A stretch of 64,000 bases of DNA from Firmicutes bacterium UBA6806 (GCA_002452745.1 DKFC01000044.1:132763-196762), one strand, 5' to 3'; shown: positions 42,166 to 50,854, counted from the first letter of the stretch. The notes: generated by a model from the sequence alone, not told the origin. Numbers and translations are program-made.

Positions 42166-43716
42166 TCATTTCAATTTATACATAAAATTCAGTTTTTCTA
42201 TATCAGTGTCACCTTCAGTGAGCATTTGATGGATATCCCAGATCATCAAGCCCAACTCAGTTGTCTCTTGGTATAGATTCTTATCCGTACACCAAACATG
42301 GTTGTTTTTAACTGCCTTAAATTCCCTTAACAGACTATTCTTACTGAGGAGTTCTTCCATAGAGGTGATTTCTCCTCCTATTGTACTATTATATATTATA
42401 TAATCTGCCTCTTTAGCAGTTGCATAAAATTGCTCCATTTCAAGGTTAATTGTGCTGGTGGCCTTTGTTGAATCGCTTAACGCATCAAAGATGTACTTGC
42501 CTCCAGCCAGTTCGATCATCTTCGCCACGTAGTCTCCCGATTTTCTGGTGACGGCATCACCTGCGGCGTTAATGTAGAAATATGCCACCGTTTGACCAGT
42601 GTTTTCAAGTTTTGAAACGTCATCCATATAGGCAGACTGTTCATCAAATAGTTCTTTTGCCTTGTCCTCTCTATCTGTGAGAACACCATATAATTTGATC
42701 CACTCTGTTCGTCCAAGTGGATGTGTTTCATAACTCGATTGATCTATAAATACTGGAATGCCAACCTCTTCTAGCTTTTCCTTCACTTCGGGATTGTGAT
42801 TGATCATGGTGGACTCAATGGCCAGTCCACATTTATTCGTCATGATGAGTTCATAATCGGGTGATCTATACTTCCCTGCATAGAGAATCTTTCCTTCTTG
42901 CATGCTTGCTTTTGCATTTGGAATATACCAATCTTCAGCTTTTGTCCCAGATAATCGAATTCTGTCTAGTGCATCGAGGTCGTCAAATAAGCACATGGCT
43001 GAAGTGGCAACAAGGTAAATATTTTGTAGGGGCTTGTGTAAGACCGTTATTTCTCCATCTAGATTCTCTGGCGTTTCAGCACCTTCTGGGACGAGCAAGT
43101 AACGGCTTCCGTCAGATACAGATATGAGTGTGTACCCACCTGAGTAGTAATCCACGCCAAAGTTTTTTGCGTAGTCAACTGCCATGCGCTCTTCTGAAAC
43201 CCATCCATTTCCAAGCGTTCTGTTCAGGTCTATATCAACCAGTGAGCTCTCTTCTCTTTCCACTGAAATAGATGTCTCTGAATCGCCAGTTTCCCCGAGC
43301 TTATTTAGCGTACTTGAATCAAAATATAAAGTATAGCTGATTTCATGCGGTTCACTCATCGCTGTGGTATCCGCTATGACCACCATATCTTCATCCAGTA
43401 CAACTGGAATTTCAAAGGTGGCGTTTCCGTCCACATTGACAGGCGTGTATTTGATCTCGTTGACCAACATGTAATCGTAATGTGGACTACTCCACACAAT
43501 CGTTGCTATGACTTCATCATCCGTCATCTCTATTTGAGTGGGAGACATTACCGTCGTCTTGCCAGAACCACCTTTTAGAGAAACTTCAATGTTGTATGGA
43601 TTCTCTGATGTCTTATTTTCGTCCGTTGAGTCATCAGTTGAATTGTCAATTTTTGTCGTGCATCCTGAAAGCATAACCATCAACAAAACCAAAGTGAAAA
43701 TTAGAAGTTTTTTCAT
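42166..43716 (-). CDS. Substrate-binding lipoprotein with N-terminal beta-domain (BtuF/FepB type)
   Basis: A 516-residue lipoprotein (lipobox LSGC at Cys19). Residues about 45-155 are a beta-rich module (VSLKGGSGKTTVMSPTQIEM, VIATIVWSSPHYDYM, YTPVN) resembling the module in the next gene. Residues about 170-516 are a class III periplasmic binding domain (HNPEVKEKLEEVGIPVFIDQSSYETHPLGRTEW, in parts), as in BtuF/FepB proteins. It would capture a metal chelate or corrinoid and deliver it to the FecCD permease. The family is much shorter when the extra module is absent. Confidence 0.85.
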   Translation of the reverse strand: MKKLLIFTLVLLMVMLSGCTTKIDNSTDDSTDENKTSENPYNIEVSLKGGSGKTTVMSPTQIEMTDDEVIATIVWSSPHYDYMLVNEIKYTPVNVDGNATFEIPVVLDEDMVVIADTTAMSEPHEISYTLYFDSSTLNKLGETGDSETSISVEREESSLVDIDLNRTLGNGWVSEERMAVDYAKNFGVDYYSGGYTLISVSDGSRYLLVPEGAETPENLDGEITVLHKPLQNIYLVATSAMCLFDDLDALDRIRLSGTKAEDWYIPNAKASMQEGKILYAGKYRSPDYELIMTNKCGLAIESTMINHNPEVKEKLEEVGIPVFIDQSSYETHPLGRTEWIKLYGVLTDREDKAKELFDEQSAYMDDVSKLENTGQTVAYFYINAAGDAVTRKSGDYVAKMIELAGGKYIFDALSDSTKATSTINLEMEQFYATAKEADYIIYNSTIGGEITSMEELLSKNSLLREFKAVKNNHVWCTDKNLYQETTELGLMIWDIHQMLTEGDTDIEKLNFMYKLK

Positions 43717-43742
43717 AAGAACCCCTCTCTAAGTGTACAAAT

Positions 43743-43774
43743 TTTGTAAGCGCGGCAATTGCCGCGCTTACAAA
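43743..43774. other. 32-bp perfect palindrome between lipoprotein genes
   Basis: TTTGTAAGCGCGGCAA followed directly by its exact complement TTGCCGCGCTTACAAA, with no loop bases. In mRNA it forms a GC-rich hairpin after the 168-residue lipoprotein gene. No T tail, so it is more likely a processing or stability element than a terminator. Its GC content stands out from the surroundings. Confidence 0.6.
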
Positions 43775-43791
43775 GTAAATTTATTGTCTTA

Positions 43792-44298
43792 TTATTCAAT
43801 TAGCGTCGGATTCGACACTTTAACCGTGTGGTCATACCACTTGCCCTTTTTGCCTATAAGCGCCACGGCAAATTCCTCGTCAATGGCTGGAACTGGAATA
43901 TCAAATCCATAGACTTCCTCACTTATGCCATCGCTGTATGTCACATTATCTGAAGTCGGTTCAAGCAACACAGCGCCCTCTTGTTGTGCCGCTTCTGCTG
44001 TTCCATTATATAAATTCAAAATACTCTTAGAGGCCAGGCTGACATGGATAGTCATTTTACCATCCTCTACTTTTAGAACACCTTTCCCGTCATTGGCTTC
44101 ATTGACATGAAACATGCTACTGTCTGTACTAAATTCAGCACTATAAAGGCCATCTGCAAGTCCAGAATTTATTAAATCTGCTTCATTCTCAATAACTGCT
44201 TCTTTTTTATTTTCACAGCCCATCAGCGCCATAACCATCATGGCGAAGGTGAAAAAAACAATCAATTGTTTTGATTTTATTTTTGCATTTATCTTCAT
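43792..44298 (-). CDS. Small lipoprotein with metal/ligand-binding-like beta-domain
   Basis: A 168-residue lipoprotein (lipobox LMGC). The mature part has a run of beta strands with SAEFSTDSSMFHVNE, KVEDGKMTIHVSLASKS and NLYNGTAEAA. This layout resembles the beta-module at the N-terminus of the downstream binding protein, suggesting a shared ligand. It lies between the CbiK-like and binding-protein genes in the same operon. Function inferred as surface binding of the transported ligand; no family is firmly recognised. Confidence 0.7.
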   Translation of the reverse strand: MKINAKIKSKQLIVFFTFAMMVMALMGCENKKEAVIENEADLINSGLADGLYSAEFSTDSSMFHVNEANDGKGVLKVEDGKMTIHVSLASKSILNLYNGTAEAAQQEGAVLLEPTSDNVTYSDGISEEVYGFDIPVPAIDEEFAVALIGKKGKWYDHTVKVSNPTLIE

Positions 44299-44307
44299 AA
44301 AATCACC

Positions 44308-45540
44308 TTATTTAATCGCAGCTGCAACATGTGCAACATATAATTGTTCAATTTCAGCAATACCGCCAAGACCAGCAATTTGGCAATCCACATTATCAAA
44401 CTGTTTTGAAGCCTCAAATTGGCTTTTCCACGAGTCATCGTCAGCACCAGCCATGTCATTGTTAGCATGATCGCCAGCAACAACCATCATTGGACGTAAA
44501 ATCACTTTTGTATAACCCGCAGCATGAACAGCTTCAATAACCACGTCACATGCAGTCTCTTCTGGTTCCCCTTCAACCGTTCCAATAAAGACATTGTCAT
44601 ATCCAAGTTCCTTCATTTGTGTTTGCATCTGATTGTAAGTTACATTGGCAGTATGTGATGTTCCATGTCCCATGAATACATAGGCAACCCCTTCTGTCGC
44701 TGCCGCTTCTAAACTTTCATAGCCTGATGCTGTTACCGCCTCAGCTGTTAAAGCCTTTGCTACATATTCCTTATCTGAATTGATTACAGTTGCATCCGAT
44801 CCAACTTCTCCTAAAAGCGGCTCAGAAACCACAACAGATTCGAATTTATCTTTGTATTCGTCTAATACGCCAATTAGCTCGTCATACTCTGCACCATGCA
44901 TCAAGTGTGTCGGTTGCACGATTAAGTTTTTAACGCCGTTGTTCACTGCGCGTTCCAATGCCTGTTGAACGTTGTCAATTTTGATGCCTTCACGTGCTTG
45001 AATATGATTGATGATAATTTGAGCTGTAAAGGCTCTTCGCACTGACCACTCTGGATAGGATTCCTGTAATGCCTTTTCTATACCGCCAATATCTTCTGCT
45101 CTACTGCCGTTAAAAGACGTACCAAAGCTCACAACCAACAGTTCATTCTCTCCAATGTTGTCTTCATTAAGCGGGAAGTCAAGAGAAGCATCTCCAGTAT
45201 CTCTGCCAAAATAATCTGGATCGGCAAATTCACCTTCTACCAAAGCCTTTTGAGCATCAGTCAGAGCATCCCATGCCTCTTTAGCAGCTGCACACTGTGC
45301 ATCGGTTTCATCTGTGCGCTCTTGCACATAAATTGCATCAATTAATGATGCAACTTTATCCGCTGCTTCCTGATCTGTTGTCACAGCCTCTACTTCAGTT
45401 GTTTCACCTGCTGGTTGCTGTTCAACAGCTACTGCCTCAGCTGGTTCTTCTGAAGTGGTCTTTGCGCCACATCCTACTGTTCCCAAAATCAAACTTAAAA
45501 TAAGTAATACGATTCCTAATTTTTTTACATCTTTCTTCAT
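44308..45540 (-). CDS. cbiK: Secreted sirohydrochlorin cobaltochelatase-like lipoprotein (CbiK family)
   Basis: A 410-residue lipoprotein. The signal ends at Cys24 (lipobox TVGC), followed by a Glu/Thr-rich linker (about 27-60), a short helical segment and a CbiK domain from about residue 130. Catalytic candidates of the family are present: His292 (YVFMGHGTSH), Glu323 (GTVEGEP) and His358 (VAGDHANNDMAG). Cytosolic CbiK inserts cobalt into sirohydrochlorin; here the lipoprotein form would act outside the membrane, as reported for periplasmic CbiK of Desulfovibrio. It is the first gene after a cobalamin riboswitch. Confidence 0.88.
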   Translation of the reverse strand: MKKDVKKLGIVLLILSLILGTVGCGAKTTSEEPAEAVAVEQQPAGETTEVEAVTTDQEAADKVASLIDAIYVQERTDETDAQCAAAKEAWDALTDAQKALVEGEFADPDYFGRDTGDASLDFPLNEDNIGENELLVVSFGTSFNGSRAEDIGGIEKALQESYPEWSVRRAFTAQIIINHIQAREGIKIDNVQQALERAVNNGVKNLIVQPTHLMHGAEYDELIGVLDEYKDKFESVVVSEPLLGEVGSDATVINSDKEYVAKALTAEAVTASGYESLEAAATEGVAYVFMGHGTSHTANVTYNQMQTQMKELGYDNVFIGTVEGEPEETACDVVIEAVHAAGYTKVILRPMMVVAGDHANNDMAGADDDSWKSQFEASKQFDNVDCQIAGLGGIAEIEQLYVAHVAAAIK

Positions 45541-45635
45541 CTTCTGACACTCCTCTTTCTACATTTGGTTTGAATGCAGCGCCAATGAATCTTTTGTTAT
45601 GATAATTATTTAACAAAACACAGCCAGAGACAGAC

Positions 45636-45665
45636 AAAAAACGCCTGCAATGGCTCGCAGACGTT
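45636..45665 (-). terminator. Expression-platform terminator of the cobalamin riboswitch
   Basis: On the minus strand, AACGTCTGC/GCAGGCGTT (one G-U) with an 8-nt loop is followed by TTTTTTG. It lies between the aptamer and the cbiK-like gene, so ligand binding could favour this terminator and turn the operon off. Confidence 0.8.
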
Positions 45666-45744
45666 CGTTTATGTACGAAATATAAGACATACTTTCTGGG
45701 AAAGCACTCCTCATTCTCATCCATGACCCCGGTTGTCCGCAGGG

Positions 45745-45935
45745 CTGTATGCACCACAAAATCTGTGGCAGGAGACAGGTAAGTATTCTGGCTTATCACC
45801 TACATTCATATGAGAACGCTACTTTGACACCTTCCCAGAATTTCTTCCAGTGGCTCTTGCAAAGTATCAGTGACTTACAGCAACGGACTTGCGTGGGAAT
45901 TGCACCCAACTTCCATAACCTGAATCCGACATTCA
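45745..45935 (-). promoter_or_regulatory. Cobalamin riboswitch
   Basis: Read on the minus strand, the segment carries recognised aptamer blocks: GGGTGCAATTCCCACGCAAG, then GCTGTAAGTC, GAGCCACTGG...GGGAAGG, and near the 3' end AGCCAGAATACTTACCTG with CTCCTGCCACAG. These are the core of the AdoCbl-type riboswitch (B12 box and the surrounding stems). It precedes the cbiK-lipoprotein-FecBCD operon and ends at the terminator near 45650, so B12 probably represses the operon by premature termination. Confidence 0.92.
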
Positions 45936-45945
45936 AATCTATGAC

Positions 45946-45975
45946 ATTATACCACTTGAAAAATCATTATGTCAA
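45946..45975 (-). promoter_or_regulatory. Promoter of the riboswitch operon
   Basis: Minus strand: -35 TTGACA (45970-45975), 18-nt spacer, extended -10 TGGTATAAT (-10 at 45946-45951). Transcription would start about 7 nt before the aptamer. This is one of the best sigma-70-type matches in the window. Confidence 0.8.
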
Positions 45976-46050
45976 TATTATAACAACAACTTCGCTGATA
46001 TATTCTACCTTATTTCAGCATTTCCACCAAATAAACTATCTCAGCTCTCT

Positions 46051-46542
46051 CTAATTCAAATCACACATCATATCATACCACACAGCCCCACCATGTACAG
46101 AGTCTGATACCCCTTTATTTTTAAATCCAAATTTTTCATAATAGGTAATGAGAGTCTCCTTGCAAGTGAGGCTGACCCCTATCTTTGATTCTTCTCTGGC
46201 ATGATTTAAAAAGGTTTTTATGAGCTGTTCAGCGATGCCCTTCCGCCTGTTCTCACTCATGACATCCAACCCAAATATAGCCATATATCGCCCTGTTTTC
46301 ACATGGTGCTTTGTATCGTGAAACATCTCGTCAAATATGACTTCGCTGTCTGTAGTACAGCCATTGATGAACCCAACCAATTTGCCTTCTATTTCCGCTA
46401 CAAAGAAATTTTCGAGAAATTGAGTCATTCTCTCTAATATGGTCTCTCTTTCTGCCGCTTCTGCTGGCGGAAAACACGCTTTTTCAATTTCAACAATTTC
46501 TTCCAAATCCGTCATCTTTGCACTTCGAATGCTGACTTCCAT
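46051..46542 (-). CDS. GNAT N-acetyltransferase
   Basis: A 163-residue GNAT protein. It starts IRSAKMTDLEEIVEIEKACFP, has the acetyl-CoA loop NRRKGIAEQLIKTFL and ends with VSLTCKETLITYYEKFGFKNKG and a Gly-rich SVHGGAVWYDM tail, as in aralkylamine/serotonin-N-acetyltransferase-like bacterial proteins. The acceptor amine is unknown. Strong AGGAGGGG ribosome site; it lies tail-to-head with the riboswitch operon but on the same strand upstream. Confidence 0.85.
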   Translation of the reverse strand: MEVSIRSAKMTDLEEIVEIEKACFPPAEAAERETILERMTQFLENFFVAEIEGKLVGFINGCTTDSEVIFDEMFHDTKHHVKTGRYMAIFGLDVMSENRRKGIAEQLIKTFLNHAREESKIGVSLTCKETLITYYEKFGFKNKGVSDSVHGGAVWYDMMCDLN

Positions 46543-46675
46543 AAAAACCCCTCCTATTTTCTCATGTATCTATTCCGTTGCTCATGATATCTGCTGCCTT
46601 TATAGGACATCACCTACGATAAAACACCAACGCAGTATATCTCTCTGCTTTTAATTATATCAAAGTAATTGGAGA

Positions 46676-46711
46676 TAAAAAAGGCCATAGAAGCATTCGC
46701 TTCTATGGTCT
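46676..46711 (-). terminator. Terminator after alpha/beta hydrolase gene
   Basis: On the minus strand, GACCATAGAAGC pairs with GCTTCTATGGCC (one G-U), followed by TTTTTTATC, 70 nt past the hydrolase stop. Confidence 0.78.
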
Positions 46712-46780
46712 AATTACTTATTTCATAATAGATTTCACCTTTAAAATATTGGAGATTCCAGTCCTATTGTGGCATGTTTT

Positions 46781-47755
46781 TTACACAAGATAGGTGTCCA
46801 TAAACGCTTTGATTTTATCAAATGGAATGACGTCCATTCTATCATACAAATCCGTATGAACTGCGTTTGGAATAATCATCAATTCTTTGTTCTCGCCCGT
46901 TAGCTCTTTGTATGCATCTTTGCTAAAATAAACTGAATGTGCCTTTTCTCCATGAATCATCAGAACAGCGTTTCTAATTTCACTTGAATATTTGAGAATT
47001 GGCATGTTTAACAGTGAAAGTGGTGACGTTATATTCCATCCATTATTTGAGTTTAAAGCGTTTTTATGATAACCACGTTTTGTTTTGTAGTAATCAACAT
47101 AATCCTTTAAAAAGAAAGGGGCTTCTTCTGGTGCACTCTCTGGTAATCCACCTATTTTTGCATAGGTTCCGCTTTTGTAATCCTCGGTTCTTTGAGCGCT
47201 TAGCTGTTGGCGCAGTTCATAACGCTGATCACTTGTCATCGAATCAAAATAGCCATTTGCAGTGACGCGTGTCATATCATACATTGTGGAAGTGACTGTC
47301 GCCTTAATTCGCGTGTCTATTGCCGCTGCATTAAGCGCCATACCGCCCCAGCCGTAGATGCCAATAATTCCAATTCGCTCTGAATCAACACTTTCCAGCG
47401 TTGCCAGAAAATCAACAGCTGCTGAAAAATCTTCTGTGTTAATATCAGGGGATGCCACATCACGTGGAAATCCACCACTTTCGCCTGTAAATGAAGGGTC
47501 AAACGCAATGGTGAGAAAGCCTTGTTCAGCCATAGTTTGCGCATATAAACCTGACGATTGTTCTTTCACAGCACCAAATGGCCCTGATACCGCAATTGCT
47601 GCAACCTTTCCACTGATTTCTTTAGGTTCATATAAATCTGCTGCAAGTGTTATGCCATAGCGATTGTGAAATGTGATTTTTCTATGATTGACCAAGTTAC
47701 TTTTGGGGAAGACTTTATCCCACTCTTCAGTTAATATTAATTTGTCATTATTCAT
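46781..47755 (-). CDS. Alpha/beta hydrolase (dienelactone-hydrolase / YcjY-like)
   Basis: A 324-residue alpha/beta hydrolase. It opens with the strand KITFHNRYGITLAADLYEP, has a GxGxxG-like nucleophile region IGIYGWGGMALNAAA (Gly-rich in place of the usual GxSxG, with Gly-Trp-Gly at the elbow), the acid region near MIHGEKAHSVYFSK and a late His in IIPNAVHTDLYD. The missing Ser at the nucleophile elbow is unusual for this family. Start moved to the ATG behind GGAGGT. Has its own terminator. Confidence 0.8.
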   Translation of the reverse strand: MNNDKLILTEEWDKVFPKSNLVNHRKITFHNRYGITLAADLYEPKEISGKVAAIAVSGPFGAVKEQSSGLYAQTMAEQGFLTIAFDPSFTGESGGFPRDVASPDINTEDFSAAVDFLATLESVDSERIGIIGIYGWGGMALNAAAIDTRIKATVTSTMYDMTRVTANGYFDSMTSDQRYELRQQLSAQRTEDYKSGTYAKIGGLPESAPEEAPFFLKDYVDYYKTKRGYHKNALNSNNGWNITSPLSLLNMPILKYSSEIRNAVLMIHGEKAHSVYFSKDAYKELTGENKELMIIPNAVHTDLYDRMDVIPFDKIKAFMDTYLV

Positions 47756-47889
47756 TTTCGTGTACCTCCTTGTTGACCAAATTCTATTTAGTCTGATATG
47801 AATCTTCAATAAGACCATATTACCACCTAAACTTAACTTTAGGTCAAGGGGTTTCGAAACTTTTTTACAATATTTTTTTTACTTAAACT

Positions 47890-48513
47890 CTAATTATCTG
47901 GCGATAGCTTAATCCATAAAGCAGGTCGAACGCCGCCGGTACATTTCCCATCGCTGACATTTCCCTTCAATATGTTATTGCCCTGAATGCCAATAGTCCC
48001 ATCTGTTCCCCAGATATATACAGCTTTTTTGCCAACACGACCTGGCGATCTAAGCCACCACCACCAGCAATAGTTTTTCCCTTGGAGTCTCGCCAACCTG
48101 TTTATGTTGTTCTCGTCTTTTCTTTCAAACCAGTATCTTTGATTTTTGCCGCGGTCATATAATTTTGATATGCTGTCTCCAAAATACCTACAGACTTCAT
48201 CAAGGCTTAATAAAAATATGTTGTCTTGCGTTTCAGCCCCCCCTGCTGTCCCAAACCATTGATTGTCAAGATTTTCATTTAGCACTGTAACAATCTTGGC
48301 CTTATCTGCATCACTAAAGCGGTTATAAAATTCACCATTTAGATATGCCCTCAACCCACACTCAGCCCAAGTGATATCGCTGTATGCATCATGATATGAA
48401 CGCTGTTCTATAATTTCTTCTGTTATCACTAAAATCTCATCGTTCTGCCTATTGAGAACTCGCCAATTATAGCTGCCAAAGGTTATTATTGACCCTATCT
48501 TTACATCATCCAT
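47890..48513 (-). CDS. DUF6273-domain protein
   Basis: A 207-residue protein that matches the DUF6273 pattern seen in many Firmicutes: an N-terminal VKIGSIITFGSYNWRVLNRQ, the central TWAECGLRAYLNGEFYNRFS, FLLSLDEVCRYFG, and the end WWWWLRSPGR...GGVRPALWIKL. There is no signal peptide. The domain often occurs in large surface proteins; here it stands alone. A run of five Trp (residues around 155) is notable. Function unknown. Confidence 0.8.
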   Translation of the reverse strand: MDDVKIGSIITFGSYNWRVLNRQNDEILVITEEIIEQRSYHDAYSDITWAECGLRAYLNGEFYNRFSDADKAKIVTVLNENLDNQWFGTAGGAETQDNIFLLSLDEVCRYFGDSISKLYDRGKNQRYWFERKDENNINRLARLQGKNYCWWWWLRSPGRVGKKAVYIWGTDGTIGIQGNNILKGNVSDGKCTGGVRPALWIKLSPDN

Positions 48514-48666
48514 TCTATTTCCTCACAGTCTCCGTTATTAGGTTAACAGTAACATATTGAAAACCATCTTTCAATATGTGTAAAAGTTAGTCTATTCTTT
48601 TTCTGTGAGGTAGTAAAGAAAAGCAAGTAATGGTAAGGCTAAACCAGTTACAGATGCTATGCTCCA

Positions 48667-48756
48667 GCCTTCATGCGTGGCATTCAAAGAGATGAATTAA
48701 AAAGTGAGCTCGATATAGAACTGAGCATTGATATGATCCTCTCTCCTATTTTCTAA
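48667..48756 (+). pseudogene. TetR-type regulator, C-terminal remnant
   Basis: A short frame reading RGIQRDELKSELDIELSIDM then ILSPIF and a stop. This matches the end of the ligand domain of many TetR regulators (ERGELRxDLDxELAxDxLxGPxxY). The HTH and most of the domain are absent upstream, so it is a gene relic. It overlaps the 3' end of the convergent ATC-hydrolase-like gene by 11 nt. Confidence 0.6.
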
Positions 48757-49321
48757 AAAAAATAAAATCACATTTTGAGCCATTTAGACCAAGGGTCTGT
48801 GTTCTTTGAAATCCGAAGCTGGAAAGGTCAGAGTACATAATATCATCGCATTTGCAAAAGTGCTTGCAAATCTGAGGACAATCATTTTCGACGCAGGCAT
48901 CGTGCCATAAACATCGATAAATATCAATTCCAAGTTCATCTTTCGTCTTTAATGAAATTTTAGCCTCCCAAAGATCACTTCTCTTCATAAGCAATGGAAA
49001 AACACGACTAAAAATCGCATATCCATATGGCATTTTATCAATTTTCTTGAACTTTTCACGCATTGTAGGTGCTACGGTGTAACACATATAGGCTTCCAAT
49101 AATGCCTCTGCATTTTCCATTTCTTCTGAAAGAATTTGAAACATTGCAATGCGAGGTAAGATAGTCTTTGAAAGCGTCTTCTGTTGAGACTTCGTATAAT
49201 GTTCTGATGATCGAATTAAGTACAGCAGTTTCATCTGCTGATGTTCATAGAGCTCTCGTCCCTTTTCCATCCCAAATTCATGAATTAAAAATGTCCGTAT
49301 ACTATCTTTTTTAGTTGCCAT
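48746..49321 (-). CDS. L-2-amino-thiazoline-4-carboxylic acid (ATC) hydrolase-like protein
   Basis: A 191-residue protein of the ATC_hydrolase domain family. The C-terminal block is diagnostic: CLWHDACVENDCPQICKHFC, then the D near 171 (CDDIMYSDL) and RTQTLGLNGSKCDFIF. In Pseudomonas the namesake opens the thiazoline ring on the way to cysteine. Many family members in clostridia have other, unknown roles and lie near regulators, as here, divergent from an AraC gene. Strong GAGGAGG site. Confidence 0.82.
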   Translation of the reverse strand: MATKKDSIRTFLIHEFGMEKGRELYEHQQMKLLYLIRSSEHYTKSQQKTLSKTILPRIAMFQILSEEMENAEALLEAYMCYTVAPTMREKFKKIDKMPYGYAIFSRVFPLLMKRSDLWEAKISLKTKDELGIDIYRCLWHDACVENDCPQICKHFCKCDDIMYSDLSSFGFQRTQTLGLNGSKCDFIFFRK

Positions 49322-49568
49322 TTTAGCGCCTCCTCAACACTGTCATTATCAGGTCAATTTATATTGATTCCTGATGTCTTATAGAAAAAATTGAATATGA
49401 ATACACCTTAGAATCTCGCAATAAAGTAAACCTTATGCTACCATATAATTATTCAACGCTTGGATTACTGCAAGTATATAGGTTGTTCACTCTATTGACA
49501 ATTGCATGTAAACATCTATGTCTTGTAAATAAAAATAAATGTCCCTTAGAAAAAGAAAGGTATAAATA

Positions 49569-50531
49569 ATGCTTGAAAAAATGTTATATAACATGTGCCT
49601 ATCCATGGGGATGGCCATTCAGGAAGAAAATCCTTTTGGATGCGGTGTCTATCTTTGTGGAGATGGCACTAGGACAAGAGGCTATTTTTGGTACTTAGTT
49701 CATGAAAAATATTTTGTTATTACAAAGTGTGATTTTATTTTCTTAGAAGATATCGTCCTAAAGATGCAGGATAAGCTATGCTATATCGCCCTCCGATTGG
49801 ACTATGGAAGGCACTTGCCTCCTGGTAAAGTTATTGCTTTCTTTGAGGAGCAAGGGAATCCTACCAGTACAGTTATGCACCCAGGCAACAAAATTGCTTA
49901 TACCGAAGTTATGTATGCGCCTATATTTTATAAAAAGCATTTTGGAACCGCCTTTACTTCTGCCGTACCAGAGCCCCTTACCATTTTGAAAAATATGGGT
50001 GCGGATCACAACTGGTCGTTAGAAATGATGAATGCGCTCGCTGAAATCCAAAAGAGCAATCTGCTCGGAATGGCCGCCGAACTCTATTATGTTGCAAAAG
50101 CATATGAGCTCATGTCTGCTTTAATTGATATGGGCAGTGATCGAATTCTTGAAAACAGTGCAGATGCCGCAGACATTTTGCGTGTTATTGAATATATCAA
50201 TTCTCACTATACAGATAAAATCAAGCAATCTAGTCTTGTACATATCGCAAATATGAGTCCTACCAAATTGAAAAAACTATTTAAGCAGTTTACTGGTCAC
50301 ACTATTACTGAGTACATCTTGTTAAAAAAAGCCGATCAAGCTGTTCATCTACTGTCGGATTCCGCCCTCTCTATTGAGGAAATTTCAAAGCGTTTGGGAT
50401 TTGAAACCGTTGCGGGATTTTCCACCTCTTTTAAAAAACAACTTGGCATTCCACCTTCAAAATATCGAAAGCAAATACAAATTAAGTGCTTTGAGAATCC
50501 CTCTTCTACCCAGCTGTTTAGGTTTTCGTAA
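49569..50531 (+). CDS. AraC family transcriptional regulator
   Basis: A 320-residue regulator. The DNA-binding part is at the C-terminus, about residues 205-305 (SLVHIANMSPTKLKKLFKQF and LSIEEISKRLGFETVAGFSTSFKKQ, then PSKYRK). The N-terminal 200 residues are a sensor of unfamiliar type with a Cys-rich start (MCLSMGMAIQEENPFGCGVYLC). It is divergent from the ATC-hydrolase-like gene (247 nt between), so it may control it. Confidence 0.88.
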   Translation: MLEKMLYNMCLSMGMAIQEENPFGCGVYLCGDGTRTRGYFWYLVHEKYFVITKCDFIFLEDIVLKMQDKLCYIALRLDYGRHLPPGKVIAFFEEQGNPTSTVMHPGNKIAYTEVMYAPIFYKKHFGTAFTSAVPEPLTILKNMGADHNWSLEMMNALAEIQKSNLLGMAAELYYVAKAYELMSALIDMGSDRILENSADAADILRVIEYINSHYTDKIKQSSLVHIANMSPTKLKKLFKQFTGHTITEYILLKKADQAVHLLSDSALSIEEISKRLGFETVAGFSTSFKKQLGIPPSKYRKQIQIKCFENPSSTQLFRFS

Positions 50532-50603
50532 GTATCTAAAAATACATACTGAGTTTATGCTCATATGGGTTTGCGGCAATGTTGGAAAGGCCAATTCGGT
50601 TTT

Positions 50604-50706
50604 ACAGCCATGCAGAAATGTTAAAATTACAGCCGTGCAAAACTGATAGGTTCTATTTTATATATTCTGCTTTATATTCTACACGGCTTATTGGCAATAA
50701 GCCGTG
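50604..50706 (+). other. Direct repeats and terminator-like hairpin downstream of AraC gene
   Basis: In the 323-nt gap after the AraC gene, ACAGCCATGCA (50604-50614) and ACAGCCGTGCA (50629-50639) are spaced 25 bp apart. A hairpin with 11-bp arms CACGGCTTATT/AATAAGCCGTG (50682-50706) follows, its 3' arm leading into GCATTTTCAC, and repeats the GCCGTGCA core. No other gene is seen in the gap. Confidence 0.45.
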
Positions 50707-50854
50707 CATTTTCACAATTGTTGGTTGACCAAAAAACGATATCCAGTATGCCTATATTTAGCCCTTAACAAGTACGCGTTATACCTCTAAGAAAGATGGG
50801 TATAAAAATAAATCAATATGAATTAAAAATTTATACGACACAGAGGAGAGTCAT

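Noticed and set aside
45437..45799. A 120-codon minus-strand frame over the cobalamin riboswitch region
   Set aside because: It lies on top of the expression platform and the cbiK start; its codons come from RNA structure elements and it has no ribosome site.
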